Notes under the pieces: model-generated | The model's input: the letters and a program-made list of their open reading frames with translations, nothing else | Database searches by the model: none | Told to the model about the DNA's origin: nothing | Program-made: the position numbers and the translations under genes | Shown: one piece after another, positions 24,223 through 32,331 of the stretch | How the letters are laid out: each line of letters opens with the position of its first letter | Position numbering within the stretch: position 1 is the first letter of the stretch | Virus record (IMG/VR): IMGVR_UViG_3300024503_000516 | Span: 1-39,998 of that record | Source: a virus | Reading direction: 5' to 3' (one strand) | DNA length: 39,998 bases

Positions 24223-25703
24223 TGCATTTCATCGTCAAGGCTTTCCCCGCTTGGGGTTTCCTCGCCCATCACGTCTTCAGAGCCAAGGTTTTCAGGGCCG
24301 CCAAGCTCAATCAATCCACCAGATTGCGTGGCTTCCAGTTCTTCCTCAACATCAAAGTCATCGCCCAATACTTCACCTTGTGCAAGCTGATCAAGAAGTG
24401 TTTTCTGACTGATCACGCCAGCGGTGTAGGTCTGCAGCAACGCAGTGATTTCGGCAGGCTCAAGGCGTGCACCAATGAAGTCACGATTGACGTAGCTGCT
24501 GCCGGATTGCGCTTGGCCGAGGTAGTCAGCGTGATAACGCAGGCAGTTATCAATCAGATCCTGCACCTGCTGTGCGATCACCATCATGGTGGAATCGCCT
24601 TGGCTCCGATCAATGCGCTTTGCCTCGGCGGTTTCAGCACTCAGTTTTTGGCCAAGGATGGCGGACAGGCCAAGTTCGTTGATCTGCGCTGCCAGTTGAG
24701 CAAGACGATCAAACTGCGACTTGAAACTGTTACCACTGGGTTCGATGTATTCAGCGCGGCCTTCAGACGGAAAGGCGATGGCCTCACCAGGACCGGCGCT
24801 TACTTCCTCGGCGCTAGACGGGAAGCCGAAGAATGCCAGCATCGGCACTGCCGAGATGTGCAGCATGTTGTCCAGATCGCTCTGGATTTGGTAGGTCTTG
24901 AGGTTTAGCTCGGCAATGTCTTCCAGCGGCGGGCGCGACTCAAGTAGGCCAACACGGTTGGAGTAGGCAGTGGCGAACGGGATGTAATCAAGGCTGGTGG
25001 TTCCTTCGGCCACCTGTTCAAAGCTTCCCTTAGTGTCGTCTTGACGGAATAAGGCGTAAGAACCTGGCTTCAGTACACGCACCTGCTGTACAACCTTTTC
25101 GCCGTATTCACCATCGGGCACTGTTACCTGTTCCATCAGGCGAAGCTGCGTCAGTTGCTGTGCGCCGTTGATCAACTCAGAACGCCAGCCAAGAATGTCA
25201 CGCGGCGTATAGGTAACCCAGTAAGGACGCAATGCAGAGGCGTCAGTGATGTTTTGCAGTTCGCTGTCGTCTTGACTGGGGAAATCAACGAGAACACCAG
25301 CGTGGCCGTAACGGATTACTTTCCTCGCTAATTCGTAAACATAAATGTTTAGATCATTGCCCTGAAGATCTACATCAAATAACTGCTCACGAATAACATC
25401 AGGCACGTCGTCAAGACGCACAGGCTTACGGGTCAACATGCCCGCCAACATGCGTTCAAGCCGTTGGTAGTAAGGCGGACAAACAGAACGCGCTAGGCGG
25501 TTGTCGTAGCTGTCGTCTTGCTCGCGTGGTTCCTGTGGCAGGTAACGCCGATGCTTACGGCGCATTCCATAAGTGCCCTGCAACAGGTCTTCGATCAGAA
25601 TCCAATGCGGCTCTTGTGCCTGCCAAACTGCGTTGGGATCCTGAACCTGCGTAGCCGTGCGCGTCAGATTCCGGTCGTAGTGCCTGAAACCGGTGTACGT
25701 CAT
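24219..25703 (-). CDS. Portal protein, DUF4055-like (494 aa)
   Basis: Begins MTYTGFRHYDRNLTRTATQV and contains RLARSVCPPYYQRLERMLAGMLTRKP, a pattern of DUF4055 proteins in the portal family. The later part has QSDLDNMLHISAVPMLAFFGF and a helical region with KLSAETAEAKRIDRSQGDSTM, which is seen in siphophage portals. Portal dodecamers form the DNA channel and dock the terminase. Its position between terminase and head morphogenesis genes supports this. Confidence 0.88.
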   Translation of the reverse strand: MTYTGFRHYDRNLTRTATQVQDPNAVWQAQEPHWILIEDLLQGTYGMRRKHRRYLPQEPREQDDSYDNRLARSVCPPYYQRLERMLAGMLTRKPVRLDDVPDVIREQLFDVDLQGNDLNIYVYELARKVIRYGHAGVLVDFPSQDDSELQNITDASALRPYWVTYTPRDILGWRSELINGAQQLTQLRLMEQVTVPDGEYGEKVVQQVRVLKPGSYALFRQDDTKGSFEQVAEGTTSLDYIPFATAYSNRVGLLESRPPLEDIAELNLKTYQIQSDLDNMLHISAVPMLAFFGFPSSAEEVSAGPGEAIAFPSEGRAEYIEPSGNSFKSQFDRLAQLAAQINELGLSAILGQKLSAETAEAKRIDRSQGDSTMMVIAQQVQDLIDNCLRYHADYLGQAQSGSSYVNRDFIGARLEPAEITALLQTYTAGVISQKTLLDQLAQGEVLGDDFDVEEELEATQSGGLIELGGPENLGSEDVMGEETPSGESLDDEMQ

Positions 25704-25826
25704 CTTTTGCGCCTAGCCATGCACAAAGTCTATGGGTATAGGTTAATCGTGAATGATGGCTGGGCCTCCGATACCGCCACACACGGCGTTCAGCCTTACG
25801 GTCAGAACCGACCCAGCAGATTGAAT
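25704..25826. other. Intergenic region upstream of portal gene
   Basis: A 123-base gap with no convincing reading frame. On the leftward strand CCTATACCCATAG occurs near 25735, resembling the core of other regulatory sites here (GGGTATA), but no -35 fits at 17 bp. I see no further structure. Confidence 0.35.
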
Positions 25827-26018
25827 TTAACCGTGGTCTTCGGCGGTTTGAATTTCTTCGTCTAGAGCGTCACCAGCTTCGTCAAACCCTTCGTCGTAGA
25901 GCCACTGTTGAACAGCGGTGAGCATGGCAGCGGCGGCGAGGTTGAATTCGTAATCGCCGTCGGAATCAACGGCGGAGTCAAAGGCGCCTTGAAGATCGTG
26001 CCAAAGGTGCTTTGCCAT
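25827..26018 (-). CDS. Small acidic protein (63 aa)
   Basis: Starts MAKHLWHDLQGAFDSAVDSD and ends DALDEEIQTAEDHG; strongly acidic and helical with aromatic residues. It lies between two late genes, downstream of a terminator, and so would need its own promoter or read-through. No family recognised. The small size and acidity are compatible with an inhibitor or a chaperone for a basic partner, which is only speculation. Confidence 0.6.
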   Translation of the reverse strand: MAKHLWHDLQGAFDSAVDSDGDYEFNLAAAAMLTAVQQWLYDEGFDEAGDALDEEIQTAEDHG

Positions 26019-26052
26019 GGTGATATTTCGGCGGCCTTACGTTAGCGGCAAA

Positions 26053-26074
26053 GAAAAAGCCCCCCGAAGGGGGC
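26053..26074 (-). terminator. Rho-independent terminator after 78-aa gene
   Basis: On the leftward strand a GCCCCC/GGGGGC stem with a short TTCG loop (26059-26074) is followed by TTTTTC. It lies eight bases downstream of the 78-residue gene's stop and isolates that gene from the portal unit. Confidence 0.85.
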
Positions 26075-26081
26075 GAGGCAG

Positions 26082-26318
26082 CTAAACACGCTTGCCATAG
26101 CCCTTAGCCAAATAATCGGCATAAACGCGGCGGGCGTGCTCTTTGGTTAGATATTGAGCGGGAGCATTAGGGGCAAGCCAGCTTTTCAGATCCTGTTTGC
26201 AGAATTTGGTGCCGTAGGTCTGAACCTGAACCTCTTCGGTGTTTGGGAAGAGGATGAACTCAACACAGGCAAAGCCTGATTCGGTGTAGAGGGTGTGGAC
26301 TTCGTTGCGAGGAAACAT
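26082..26318 (-). CDS. Hypothetical protein (78 aa)
   Basis: Starts MFPRNEVHTLYTESGFACVE with a beta-hairpin-like pattern (FACVEFILFPNTEEVQVQTY) followed by a helical end containing HARRVYADYLAKGYGKRV. It has its own candidate promoter upstream and a strong terminator right after it, so it may be expressed as a single-gene unit. No family recognised. Confidence 0.65.
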   Translation of the reverse strand: MFPRNEVHTLYTESGFACVEFILFPNTEEVQVQTYGTKFCKQDLKSWLAPNAPAQYLTKEHARRVYADYLAKGYGKRV

Positions 26319-26354
26319 TTTTCTGTGAGTGGTGGGGTCGCCCCCTGTCCCCTA

Positions 26355-26384
26355 ATTATGGGGTATACCCCTGCCGTTTGGCAA
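26355..26384 (-). promoter_or_regulatory. Candidate promoter with palindromic operator
   Basis: Leftward TTGCCA (26384-26379) and CATAAT (26360-26355) are separated by 18 bases. The spacer contains the perfect palindrome GGGGTATACCCC (26360-26371), a likely repressor-binding site. It lies about 40 bases upstream of the 78-residue gene. Confidence 0.4.
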
Positions 26385-26411
26385 GCACCCCAGTAGGCAG
26401 TTCACAAATCG

Positions 26412-27752
26412 TCAGTACAGCCTGATCCCAGTCCCACGGCCAGCCCCAGCCTGCAGCGGGTTGAACTCACGCCACACCACATACCCCAGCGCGTCAACCA
26501 TGTGATCGTGGCCAGCCTCCTTATCCGGCTCGCCTTTCTCCGTCCAGCTCTGCAGCTCAAGGCATTCGATCAACTTCGGGCAGCCCTGGCTTACGGTCAG
26601 CCTGACTTCGCCCTTGCCGTTTTCCAGCAAAGCCTGAACAGCAGCCACCCGATCACGCACGGCAGGGTTAGACCGCCCAGATTGATTGCTGAAACCGTAC
26701 TGCTCAAGGATTTGAATGTCTGTGCGCGATGCGTTGGTTGAGCGGTTACCACCCGAGGCATCGGGATAAACGTAAACGCGGTGTTGTGGATACCGGCGTT
26801 TGATTTCTTGCGCCAGAGCATCAGTGTCATGTGCGCCGGTGATTTCATCAACAATCGTCAGTCTGTTGCCGCTACGCACACCAATCACGGCTGACATATT
26901 GCCAACGTTGAAGTCAACCCCAACGCGCAATGGTTCGTTACTGAAATCAGCGACAGATGCAACAACGTGTTTGCTGCGATCAAAACGGTCGTACACCTGG
27001 CCCGTGTTCAGATTGACCCATTGGCCTTCTAAATACGACTTGATTAGTTGTGGGGGATAGTTGGCCATCAGGCTGTCAACAAACCCGTCAGGCAAGAACG
27101 GGTTATCCATCGTGCGAGCACGGATCAGCGCAGTGTCTGCCCCGGCGTTGCGGTCAAAGGTATCGAACGCCCAGCCGTAGCCCTCGGGCGTGGTGGCCGC
27201 ATAGAACTGCTGGACATTGCCAGCACGAAGACGGGCAAGCGCCATGCGTGTGGCCTGCTCTGCTACGCGCTTGTTGGCCGTGTCCGCTTCGTCAAAACCA
27301 ATAGCGCAGAGGTTCTGACCACGGATACGGTTCCACGTTTCCATCGTGCGCAGCAGGATCGTGTGGCTGCCCTCAGCAAAGTGCAGCGTGTACTCCGGCA
27401 ACGGGCTGACGCGGAAATCAAACGGTATTTCCCACTCTTCTAATAGGTCATCCATCGTGCGCTGCAGAATGTCCCGGAGCATCGGGGCGACCGGTTCAAA
27501 CAAGGCGCTGACGTACCCGATATTCAGGGCAGCCATGTGAACAGCCTTGGCAACAAGCCCGTGGGTTTTGCCAGCACCGAACCCGCAGACCAGGGCGAGT
27601 TTGCGGTGCTCAGTGTCTTCTAAAAACTTCTGCTGATGCGGCAGGAGATCGGTCTTGACGCGGGCAATGGCCTGCGCTGCCGTCGGCAGGCTTTCAGCAA
27701 AGCCAGGAATGGCGAGGATGCTGCGCTGCTCAACAGCGGCTAGAACGCTCAC
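26412..27752 (-). CDS. terL: Terminase large subunit (446 aa)
   Basis: GTG start overlapping the TGA of the small terminase (GTGA) is preferred over an ATG further upstream. Walker A is GFGAGKT (57-63), Walker B is LCAIGFDEAD with D154-E155. A coupling motif follows in FYAATTPEGYG. The nuclease domain has D280 (VGVDFNVGNM) and a late DHMVDALGY block (D416, D420). The enzyme pumps DNA into the prohead and cuts it. It lies downstream of the small terminase and upstream of the portal gene, separated by two small genes. Confidence 0.95.
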   Translation of the reverse strand: MSVLAAVEQRSILAIPGFAESLPTAAQAIARVKTDLLPHQQKFLEDTEHRKLALVCGFGAGKTHGLVAKAVHMAALNIGYVSALFEPVAPMLRDILQRTMDDLLEEWEIPFDFRVSPLPEYTLHFAEGSHTILLRTMETWNRIRGQNLCAIGFDEADTANKRVAEQATRMALARLRAGNVQQFYAATTPEGYGWAFDTFDRNAGADTALIRARTMDNPFLPDGFVDSLMANYPPQLIKSYLEGQWVNLNTGQVYDRFDRSKHVVASVADFSNEPLRVGVDFNVGNMSAVIGVRSGNRLTIVDEITGAHDTDALAQEIKRRYPQHRVYVYPDASGGNRSTNASRTDIQILEQYGFSNQSGRSNPAVRDRVAAVQALLENGKGEVRLTVSQGCPKLIECLELQSWTEKGEPDKEAGHDHMVDALGYVVWREFNPLQAGAGRGTGIRLY

Positions 27753-28072
27753 GCAATCAGCTTGGCCAATTTGGCCATCGTATTGATGCAACCAAGGGCA
27801 ATATGTAGCTGACCAGCCTTGCGGGCTTCCATGTGGAGCGTGCTGGTTTGACTCAGCAAATCTGCCAGCATTTGCGTGGTGTCGTGCGCCCAGTCTTCCC
27901 TTATTTGTTGACGGGCAAGGTTGATGTATTTATCAACGCTGCGCTCCGAAACCCCCCACGTCTCTGCCGCATAACGAACGCAATCGGAGCGTTTACCACC
28001 GCTTGCAATGATGCGAGCAAGGCGACTAGCGCGGTATTGAGTTTCGGCCCTGGTACTACCTTTGGCAGGCAT
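27749..28072 (-). CDS. terS: Terminase small subunit (107 aa)
   Basis: Starts MPAKGSTRAETQYRASRLAR and carries a helix-turn-helix-like segment (RSDCVRYAAETWGVSERSVD) followed by a long helix, the usual layout for DNA-recognising small terminases. It is directly followed by the large subunit with a GTGA overlap. Its start shares a base with the end of the methyltransferase gene. Confidence 0.8.
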   Translation of the reverse strand: MPAKGSTRAETQYRASRLARIIASGGKRSDCVRYAAETWGVSERSVDKYINLARQQIREDWAHDTTQMLADLLSQTSTLHMEARKAGQLHIALGCINTMAKLAKLIA

Positions 28073-29319
28073 CAGATCTCATCCCCAGCGTCGTTGAAGT
28101 GGGTTTCGGAGGGGATACAGACGGCAGTATTGCCAGTAAAGTCTTCCCAACGCTTGACGATCACGTCGCAGTAGGCGGGGTCCAGTTCCATCATGCGGCA
28201 GTGGCGGTTAGTTTTTTCGCAGGCGATGAGTGTGGTGCCTGAGCCACCAAAGATGTCAAGAACCAACTTGCATTGATGATTCTGTATTGCAACTATTGCT
28301 AGGTCTACTGGCTTTTGTGTTGGATGAATGGTTCTAGCGTCATCATCTGGCGTCATTGGATGATTTGGGACCGTGGCTGGCCATACAGTTGTTTGCTTTT
28401 TGTCGCCAGCCCAAATGTGCGACGCTCCTTTCTTTACTGCATACCAAGCGCATTCATGCTGCCAGTTATAGTCTTGTCTTGACATAATGCCAAAAGGCTT
28501 CATCCAGACTATTTGCTGCTTTACTTCATAGCCAGCAGACGTAAGGCCATCAAACACAAGCCCTGCAAATCGATGGTCGTGCCAAACGTATGCAACGTCA
28601 GCATTCATTAAGGCAAAGGCGTCTTTCCAATCTGCAATGTGATCGTTGGCAACTTTGTGGTCAGTAGAGCCACCAAAATACTTGGAGCCAGCTTTGCGCC
28701 ATGATTCGTCGTATTGGATTCCGTAAGGCGGGTCAGTAAAAACCATGTCGGCCTTTTGCCCATCCATCAGCCGTTCAACGTGCTGCGGGTTTGTGCTGTC
28801 ACCGCAGAGAAGGCGGTGATTGCCGAGGATCCATAGGTCACCGGGCTTGGTGGTTGGCTCAGCAGGGGGCTCAGGGGCGTCGTCGGGGTCGGTGTTGCCT
28901 TCTACGGGATCTAGCCGCTCAACCTGCTCAAGGAGGGCTTCAACGTCGTGGTCGTCAAACCAGGGGCTGATGTCGTGCTCCTTACTGAGCTGCTGCAGCA
29001 TTTCCGCGTCCCATTCGGCTAGGTCAGCGGTGCGGTTGTCGGCGAGGGCTAAGCCGACTTTTTGATCCTCGGTCAGGCCGGTACGGCGGACGGCAATGAT
29101 TTCGTCGGGGCTGGCGTCAACGATGCGGAGCCCTTCGATGCCGAGGTTGAGTGCGGCTTCAACGGTGCCATTGCCGGCAAGGATGCGGTCGTCTTCGTCA
29201 ATGACGATGGAGCGTGCGGGACCGTAACGCTGCAGGGATTCCTTGAGGAGGGACGCGGAGGTTTCAGTGCGCTTGCGAGCGTTTTTGTGATCTTGTTTTA
29301 GGTCCGACAGCGTAGCCAT
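28072..29319 (-). CDS. ParB-like domain fused to beta-class DNA methyltransferase (415 aa)
   Basis: Preferred start at the ATG 29319, because MATLSDLKQDHKNARKRTET begins the ParB-N domain (residues 1-130). The frame stays open to a start at 29394. The methylase domain follows: DPPYGI (196-201) comes before FGGSGT (357-362), the order of beta-class N4/N6 amino-methyltransferases. Such fusions are frequent in phages and may protect DNA from host restriction or mark packaging sites. It lies first in the leftward late block. Confidence 0.9.
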   Translation of the reverse strand: MATLSDLKQDHKNARKRTETSASLLKESLQRYGPARSIVIDEDDRILAGNGTVEAALNLGIEGLRIVDASPDEIIAVRRTGLTEDQKVGLALADNRTADLAEWDAEMLQQLSKEHDISPWFDDHDVEALLEQVERLDPVEGNTDPDDAPEPPAEPTTKPGDLWILGNHRLLCGDSTNPQHVERLMDGQKADMVFTDPPYGIQYDESWRKAGSKYFGGSTDHKVANDHIADWKDAFALMNADVAYVWHDHRFAGLVFDGLTSAGYEVKQQIVWMKPFGIMSRQDYNWQHECAWYAVKKGASHIWAGDKKQTTVWPATVPNHPMTPDDDARTIHPTQKPVDLAIVAIQNHQCKLVLDIFGGSGTTLIACEKTNRHCRMMELDPAYCDVIVKRWEDFTGNTAVCIPSETHFNDAGDEI

Positions 29320-29488
29320 CGTTAATTGAGGTATTGCGCGAAGGATACCGCGATGTTGAAAGTTTAGCCGAAAAACTGTCGCAGGCTGGGACAAGCGGGA
29401 CGCTATCGAGCCTGCGGAAAACCCACCTTTAGAAATCCTGAAATGTGCCGTAGCGCACCTGTCGGGCCGATTTTTTATGGCTAATCTC

Positions 29489-29514
29489 TTCCCGTTGTTT
29501 CCCGGGGATTCCCG
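29489..29514. repeat. Three TTCCCG repeats at 10-bp spacing
   Basis: TTCCCG starts at 29489, 29499 and 29509, exactly one helical turn apart. The array lies in the 215-base region between the diverging methyltransferase and replication-like genes. Phased repeats in such a place suggest an operator or an iteron-like binding site. No clear -35/-10 pair was found beside it. Confidence 0.6.
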
Positions 29515-29534
29515 GACGAACCCGTAAACCTCCG

Positions 29535-30194
29535 ATGCGCCTTGAACTGCAAATTCCCGATGATTTAGCCGAAGACCTAGCCCGTTTCAAGCCGAGAACC
29601 CTGTCCCTGCCTATGTTTTGCGCCTATTTACTGGAGATAGGTATTGACAGGGACGCTAAGCTACCCGCGTACCGTGTCGGTGCGGGGACACCACCTCTAG
29701 GTAACTCCACACCGAAGCAGGTTCAGGATTTAACGCCTCAGCAACCTTCCAGCGAAGGGAAGGCTGTTTCGGCTGTTGGGTTTGATGGCTGTTTGGATCT
29801 TCCGCTCTTGCCCAAAGAATGCGACACAAAAAAAGAAATAGGCTGTAAAAAGCCAAAAAAATCGGCAAAGGTTGAGTACAGCGAGGCGTTTACTTGCCTG
29901 TGGAAAACTTACCAGTCAGCTCCTGAGCGAGTCTCAGCACAGTCCAAGCCAAAGGCGTTTGACGAATGGAAAAAGGTCGTCAAGGAGGAGGGTGAAGAAC
30001 GCCTGCTGGGTGCCGTCAATAACGCCATAGCCGAACAGAAACGACGAAAGGCCTCCGGTGACTTTGTAGGGAGCCTTCCTGACCTGTTTCGCTGGCTTCG
30101 TGACGGCAAGTACGAGGTGTACTTGGAAGAGCACAAGGCACAGCGCAGCGGGCGGTACTGGGATGAGGAAAACCGCTGCTGGCGGGAAGACTGA
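29535..30194 (+). CDS. Replication-like protein, helix-rich C-terminal domain (219 aa)
   Basis: The N-terminal 40 residues (LELQIPDDLAEDLARFKPR) resemble a short DNA-binding or ribbon-like segment. The middle is disordered. Residues 115-195 contain FTCLWKTYQSAPERVSAQSK, then KAFDEWKKVV and SLPDLFRWLRDGKYE. That order resembles the domain found at the end of many phage replication initiator and helicase-loader proteins (F..FW..YP...A...W). This is first in the rightward block and next to the TTCCCG array, which fits an initiator, but it remains inference. Confidence 0.65.
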   Translation: MRLELQIPDDLAEDLARFKPRTLSLPMFCAYLLEIGIDRDAKLPAYRVGAGTPPLGNSTPKQVQDLTPQQPSSEGKAVSAVGFDGCLDLPLLPKECDTKKEIGCKKPKKSAKVEYSEAFTCLWKTYQSAPERVSAQSKPKAFDEWKKVVKEEGEERLLGAVNNAIAEQKRRKASGDFVGSLPDLFRWLRDGKYEVYLEEHKAQRSGRYWDEENRCWRED

Positions 30195-30226
30195 TCTGCC
30201 TTTGTTAATCCAATCTGAGACTCATT

Positions 30227-30514
30227 ATGAAACTATTCGCGCCTGAGAGCAAAGGCATGTACGTCTGGCAGGTGGCTGATCCCAAGACCCGCGCCGTGTC
30301 GTACTTCACCACCAGCAGCCGCCAGGCACCCAATGACGCCTGCTACGGGCATCCCATGGGCAAGTACGACGATCAGGGCATGTACCTGACCTTCTGCCCG
30401 AATGTCGGTGCTGATGACCCCAAGAGCCCGTTGGCCGCCCGGTACGTCGTTCACCCGATGGCGGCGACCGAAAGGGACAAGAGTGAGCGCGAACGCCTGT
30501 GGAGGCAAATCTGA
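30227..30514 (+). CDS. Hypothetical protein (95 aa)
   Basis: Starts MKLFAPESKGMYVWQVADPK and continues with TRAVSYFTTSSRQAPNDACY, then ends in a charged helix (ERDKSERERLWRQI). It appears to be a compact alpha/beta protein. It follows the replication-like gene with a short gap. No motif or family recognised. Confidence 0.7.
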   Translation: MKLFAPESKGMYVWQVADPKTRAVSYFTTSSRQAPNDACYGHPMGKYDDQGMYLTFCPNVGADDPKSPLAARYVVHPMAATERDKSERERLWRQI

Positions 30515-30550
30515 TCCAAACCGCCAGCAAGTTGTTTTAATCGCCTAAAA

Positions 30551-31153
30551 ATGACATTCAACCAATCAAGCAAACGCACGCCATGTCCGGTTTGCGGTAG
30601 AACAAAAGACGGTGACTGCAGATGGTCTACAGACATTATTTTTTGCCATCAAAGCAGTAATTCATCTTTTGCTGATGGAATGAAGCTGGGAGACACTATT
30701 CAGATTCACGGAGAATCTTGGGCGCTTGTTAAATTAAATGGTGGCTTTAGTGGGATGGCTGCTGTATTCAAACCGGACAAAGGCAAGTATCAAAATCCTA
30801 TAAAAGTCTCGCAGATTAAAGCAGTAGCAGCAATCAAGGATCAAGAAAGGCTTGATCATCAGTTGTTCGATTTCAGGATTGCGACGGAAGAAATTCTTGC
30901 AATACCGCCGCTTGAATACTTGCGAGATTCGGACATCAAAATGTACAGAGACAAAGCCGAGCATGTGTTTGAATCAACCAAAAAGATGGAGGCAAGGTTG
31001 ACGCGTCTTGCTCGATCTGATCTATATATAAAAGAGGTGCTCGCTGAATTCAAGTCTGTTCGCAGGCAGATCCAATACCAGCTAAAAGATCTGAGCATGT
31101 ATTGTGATAACCCTGCAAGATATTGGCAAACTTTTATACTTACGCAGAAATGA
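30551..31153 (+). CDS. Zinc-finger primase-like N-terminal protein (200 aa)
   Basis: Residues 12-33 form CPVCG...DGDCRW...IFCH, a zinc-binding motif as found at the start of primases and plasmid/phage primase-helicases. The catalytic TOPRIM part and Walker motifs are absent. The remainder is helical and highly charged, ending with KDLSMYCDNPARYW. It could be a truncated primase or a helper protein that binds DNA through the finger. The DNA here is more AT-rich than flanking genes, which hints at a separate origin. Confidence 0.6.
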   Translation: MTFNQSSKRTPCPVCGRTKDGDCRWSTDIIFCHQSSNSSFADGMKLGDTIQIHGESWALVKLNGGFSGMAAVFKPDKGKYQNPIKVSQIKAVAAIKDQERLDHQLFDFRIATEEILAIPPLEYLRDSDIKMYRDKAEHVFESTKKMEARLTRLARSDLYIKEVLAEFKSVRRQIQYQLKDLSMYCDNPARYWQTFILTQK

Positions 31154-31590
31154 AAAAAGTATTTGATATGGCAGAGGTGATCGCTCTGCTGCGCCGTGGC
31201 ATTGCCGCAGGTTATTGGACGCTGGAAGACCTAGACGTGCCATCACAAGGCTGGGTCATCACAATGGAGGATGCCAAGCGCATTCCCGGTTTCACACCAC
31301 CAATTCACCGCAATCCCCTCAGAGATGAGCCCACAACAGCAGAACGCGTTGAAGTCGTCAGCCCCAGAGACTTCGCGGTGGTTGAAGCCACTCCCGATCC
31401 TGTTCAACGAGGAAGCGCACCGCTACTACCACGAGCCGACGGGGCAGTGGCTGAATCATTCAGTGACGCAGGTGTGCAAGGGGACGAAGGATGCGTGGGC
31501 GATGAAGCGGATCATGGAGACAAAGCACATCTGGGAGCCACGTGGGAAGGCAGTACACAAGGCGTTGGAGGATTTTCTGACGACTGGTGA
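31150..31590 (+). CDS. Hypothetical protein overlapping exonuclease gene (146 aa)
   Basis: ATG at 31150 (MKKVFDMAEVIALLRRGIAA); an ATG at 31168 is also possible. The first 60-70 residues look folded (YWTLEDLDVPSQGWVITMED). The last half is Gly/Asp/Ala-rich and lies over the exonuclease gene in another frame for about 265 bases. Either true dual coding occurs or a shift moved the stop. The N-terminal part resembles short proteins I recall in related gene neighbourhoods. Confidence 0.5.
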   Translation: MKKVFDMAEVIALLRRGIAAGYWTLEDLDVPSQGWVITMEDAKRIPGFTPPIHRNPLRDEPTTAERVEVVSPRDFAVVEATPDPVQRGSAPLLPRADGAVAESFSDAGVQGDEGCVGDEADHGDKAHLGATWEGSTQGVGGFSDDW

Positions 31591-32005
31591 CGCCGGCGAA
31601 TGGCCTGCTGAATACGCGGAATGGATTGAGCCGTTACTGGGCCATTCCGTTTGGCAGACCTATGAGGCCATCGCGTGTGAATACCGATTGTGCGATGTAG
31701 AGCGCAGCATTGCCGGCAGCTTTGATTGCCTGTTGCGCCGTAAGGATGATCATCAACAGCTTGTGTTGGTTGACCTGAAGACGCAGGGCAAGCCTGATGC
31801 CAGCCCGTATGACGTGAGCACGCAGCTCGGCGGCTACCTGGGGATGATGAGCCTGCACTGGCCCAAGCTGTACATCCAAAAGGCTGGTGTGCTGTGGTCT
31901 CGGCCTGGCAGTACGACGCTGCAGAAGGTGGATGTGGATGAGGCAGTGATCGAGTGGCAGGGCGCTAGGGATGCGTTTCTGATGTTGAACGCGCCGGAGT
32001 TCTAA
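31325..32005 (+). CDS. PD-(D/E)XK exonuclease, Cas4/RecB-like (226 aa)
   Basis: ATG at 31325 is preferred over 31271. The fold signature is GKAVHKALEDFL (H78), ACEYRL (E119), GSFDCLL (D134), LVDLKTQ (D150-x-K152) and QLGGYLGMM (Q167, Y171). Enzymes of this type resect double-strand ends to feed annealing recombination. The annealing protein and RusA resolvase lie downstream in the same block, so the three probably act together in phage recombination and concatemer repair. Confidence 0.85.
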   Translation: MSPQQQNALKSSAPETSRWLKPLPILFNEEAHRYYHEPTGQWLNHSVTQVCKGTKDAWAMKRIMETKHIWEPRGKAVHKALEDFLTTGDAGEWPAEYAEWIEPLLGHSVWQTYEAIACEYRLCDVERSIAGSFDCLLRRKDDHQQLVLVDLKTQGKPDASPYDVSTQLGGYLGMMSLHWPKLYIQKAGVLWSRPGSTTLQKVDVDEAVIEWQGARDAFLMLNAPEF

Positions 32006-32097
32006 TGACTGATCCTGTGTGGCCAGTAATGGCGCTGATTGGCGTTGGTTTGCTTGGCGTGACGGCGCTGCTGGCCTGGGTTGCCGTACAGGATTGA
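32005..32097 (+). CDS. Very short membrane protein (30 aa)
   Basis: ATG at 32005-32007 overlaps the exonuclease TAA (TAATG) and the stop is TGA at 32095-32097. The product is almost wholly a transmembrane helix (MALIGVGLLGVTALLAWVAV). The downstream promoter's -35 overlaps its last codons. It is coupled to the exonuclease by overlap. No function is known. Confidence 0.5.
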   Translation: MTDPVWPVMALIGVGLLGVTALLAWVAVQD

Positions 32098-32122
32098 CGG
32101 GCCTTGCGCTTAGGGGTATACT
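32094..32122 (+). promoter_or_regulatory. Sigma70-type promoter P1
   Basis: TTGACG (32094-32099), a 17-base spacer ending in GGGG, and TATACT (32117-32122) followed by CC. It is one of three promoters with the same layout. It drives the 54-residue membrane protein gene whose ATG lies 40 bases downstream. Confidence 0.8.
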
Positions 32123-32161
32123 CCATGTGGGCAGCGATGCCCTCACTACACACAGACCCAA

Positions 32162-32326
32162 ATGACAAACCTTAACCGCGCTACAAAGGCTCAGTTGCTT
32201 GAGCTGATTACCGAGCAGGCCGGCACCACCACAACACTTGAGAAACAGGTGAACGAATCCAGGGAACAGGTCACCATCGCGCTATGGATTGCGGCCATCA
32301 GCTTCTGCCTCGGCCTTCTGTTCTGA
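32162..32326 (+). CDS. Tail-anchored small membrane protein (54 aa)
   Basis: ATG at 32162, TGA at 32324-32326. The first 38 residues are polar and helical with a coiled-coil look (KAQLLELITEQ, LEKQVNESREQ). The last 16 residues form a hydrophobic helix with no charged tail, so the protein would be anchored by its C-terminus. It has its own promoter and terminator, making a compact single-gene unit of about 230 bases. The role is unknown; an early membrane-directed effector is an attractive guess. Confidence 0.65.
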   Translation: MTNLNRATKAQLLELITEQAGTTTTLEKQVNESREQVTIALWIAAISFCLGLLF

Positions 32327-32331
32327 TCACC

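Noticed and set aside
24222-24908. A 228-residue plus-strand frame opposite the portal gene.
   Set aside because: The translation has no recognisable motif and lies wholly inside a well-supported portal gene; treated as a shadow frame.
26360-26371. GGGGTATACCCC as a fourth copy of the P1-P3 promoter type.
   Set aside because: No -35 lies 17 bases upstream of TATACC on either strand; it is better explained as an operator within a different leftward promoter.
30233-30508. A 91-residue minus-strand frame opposite the 95-residue gene.
   Set aside because: Composition (His, Gly and Val rich) fits the complement of the rightward gene, and it breaks the orientation of the block without any supporting motif.
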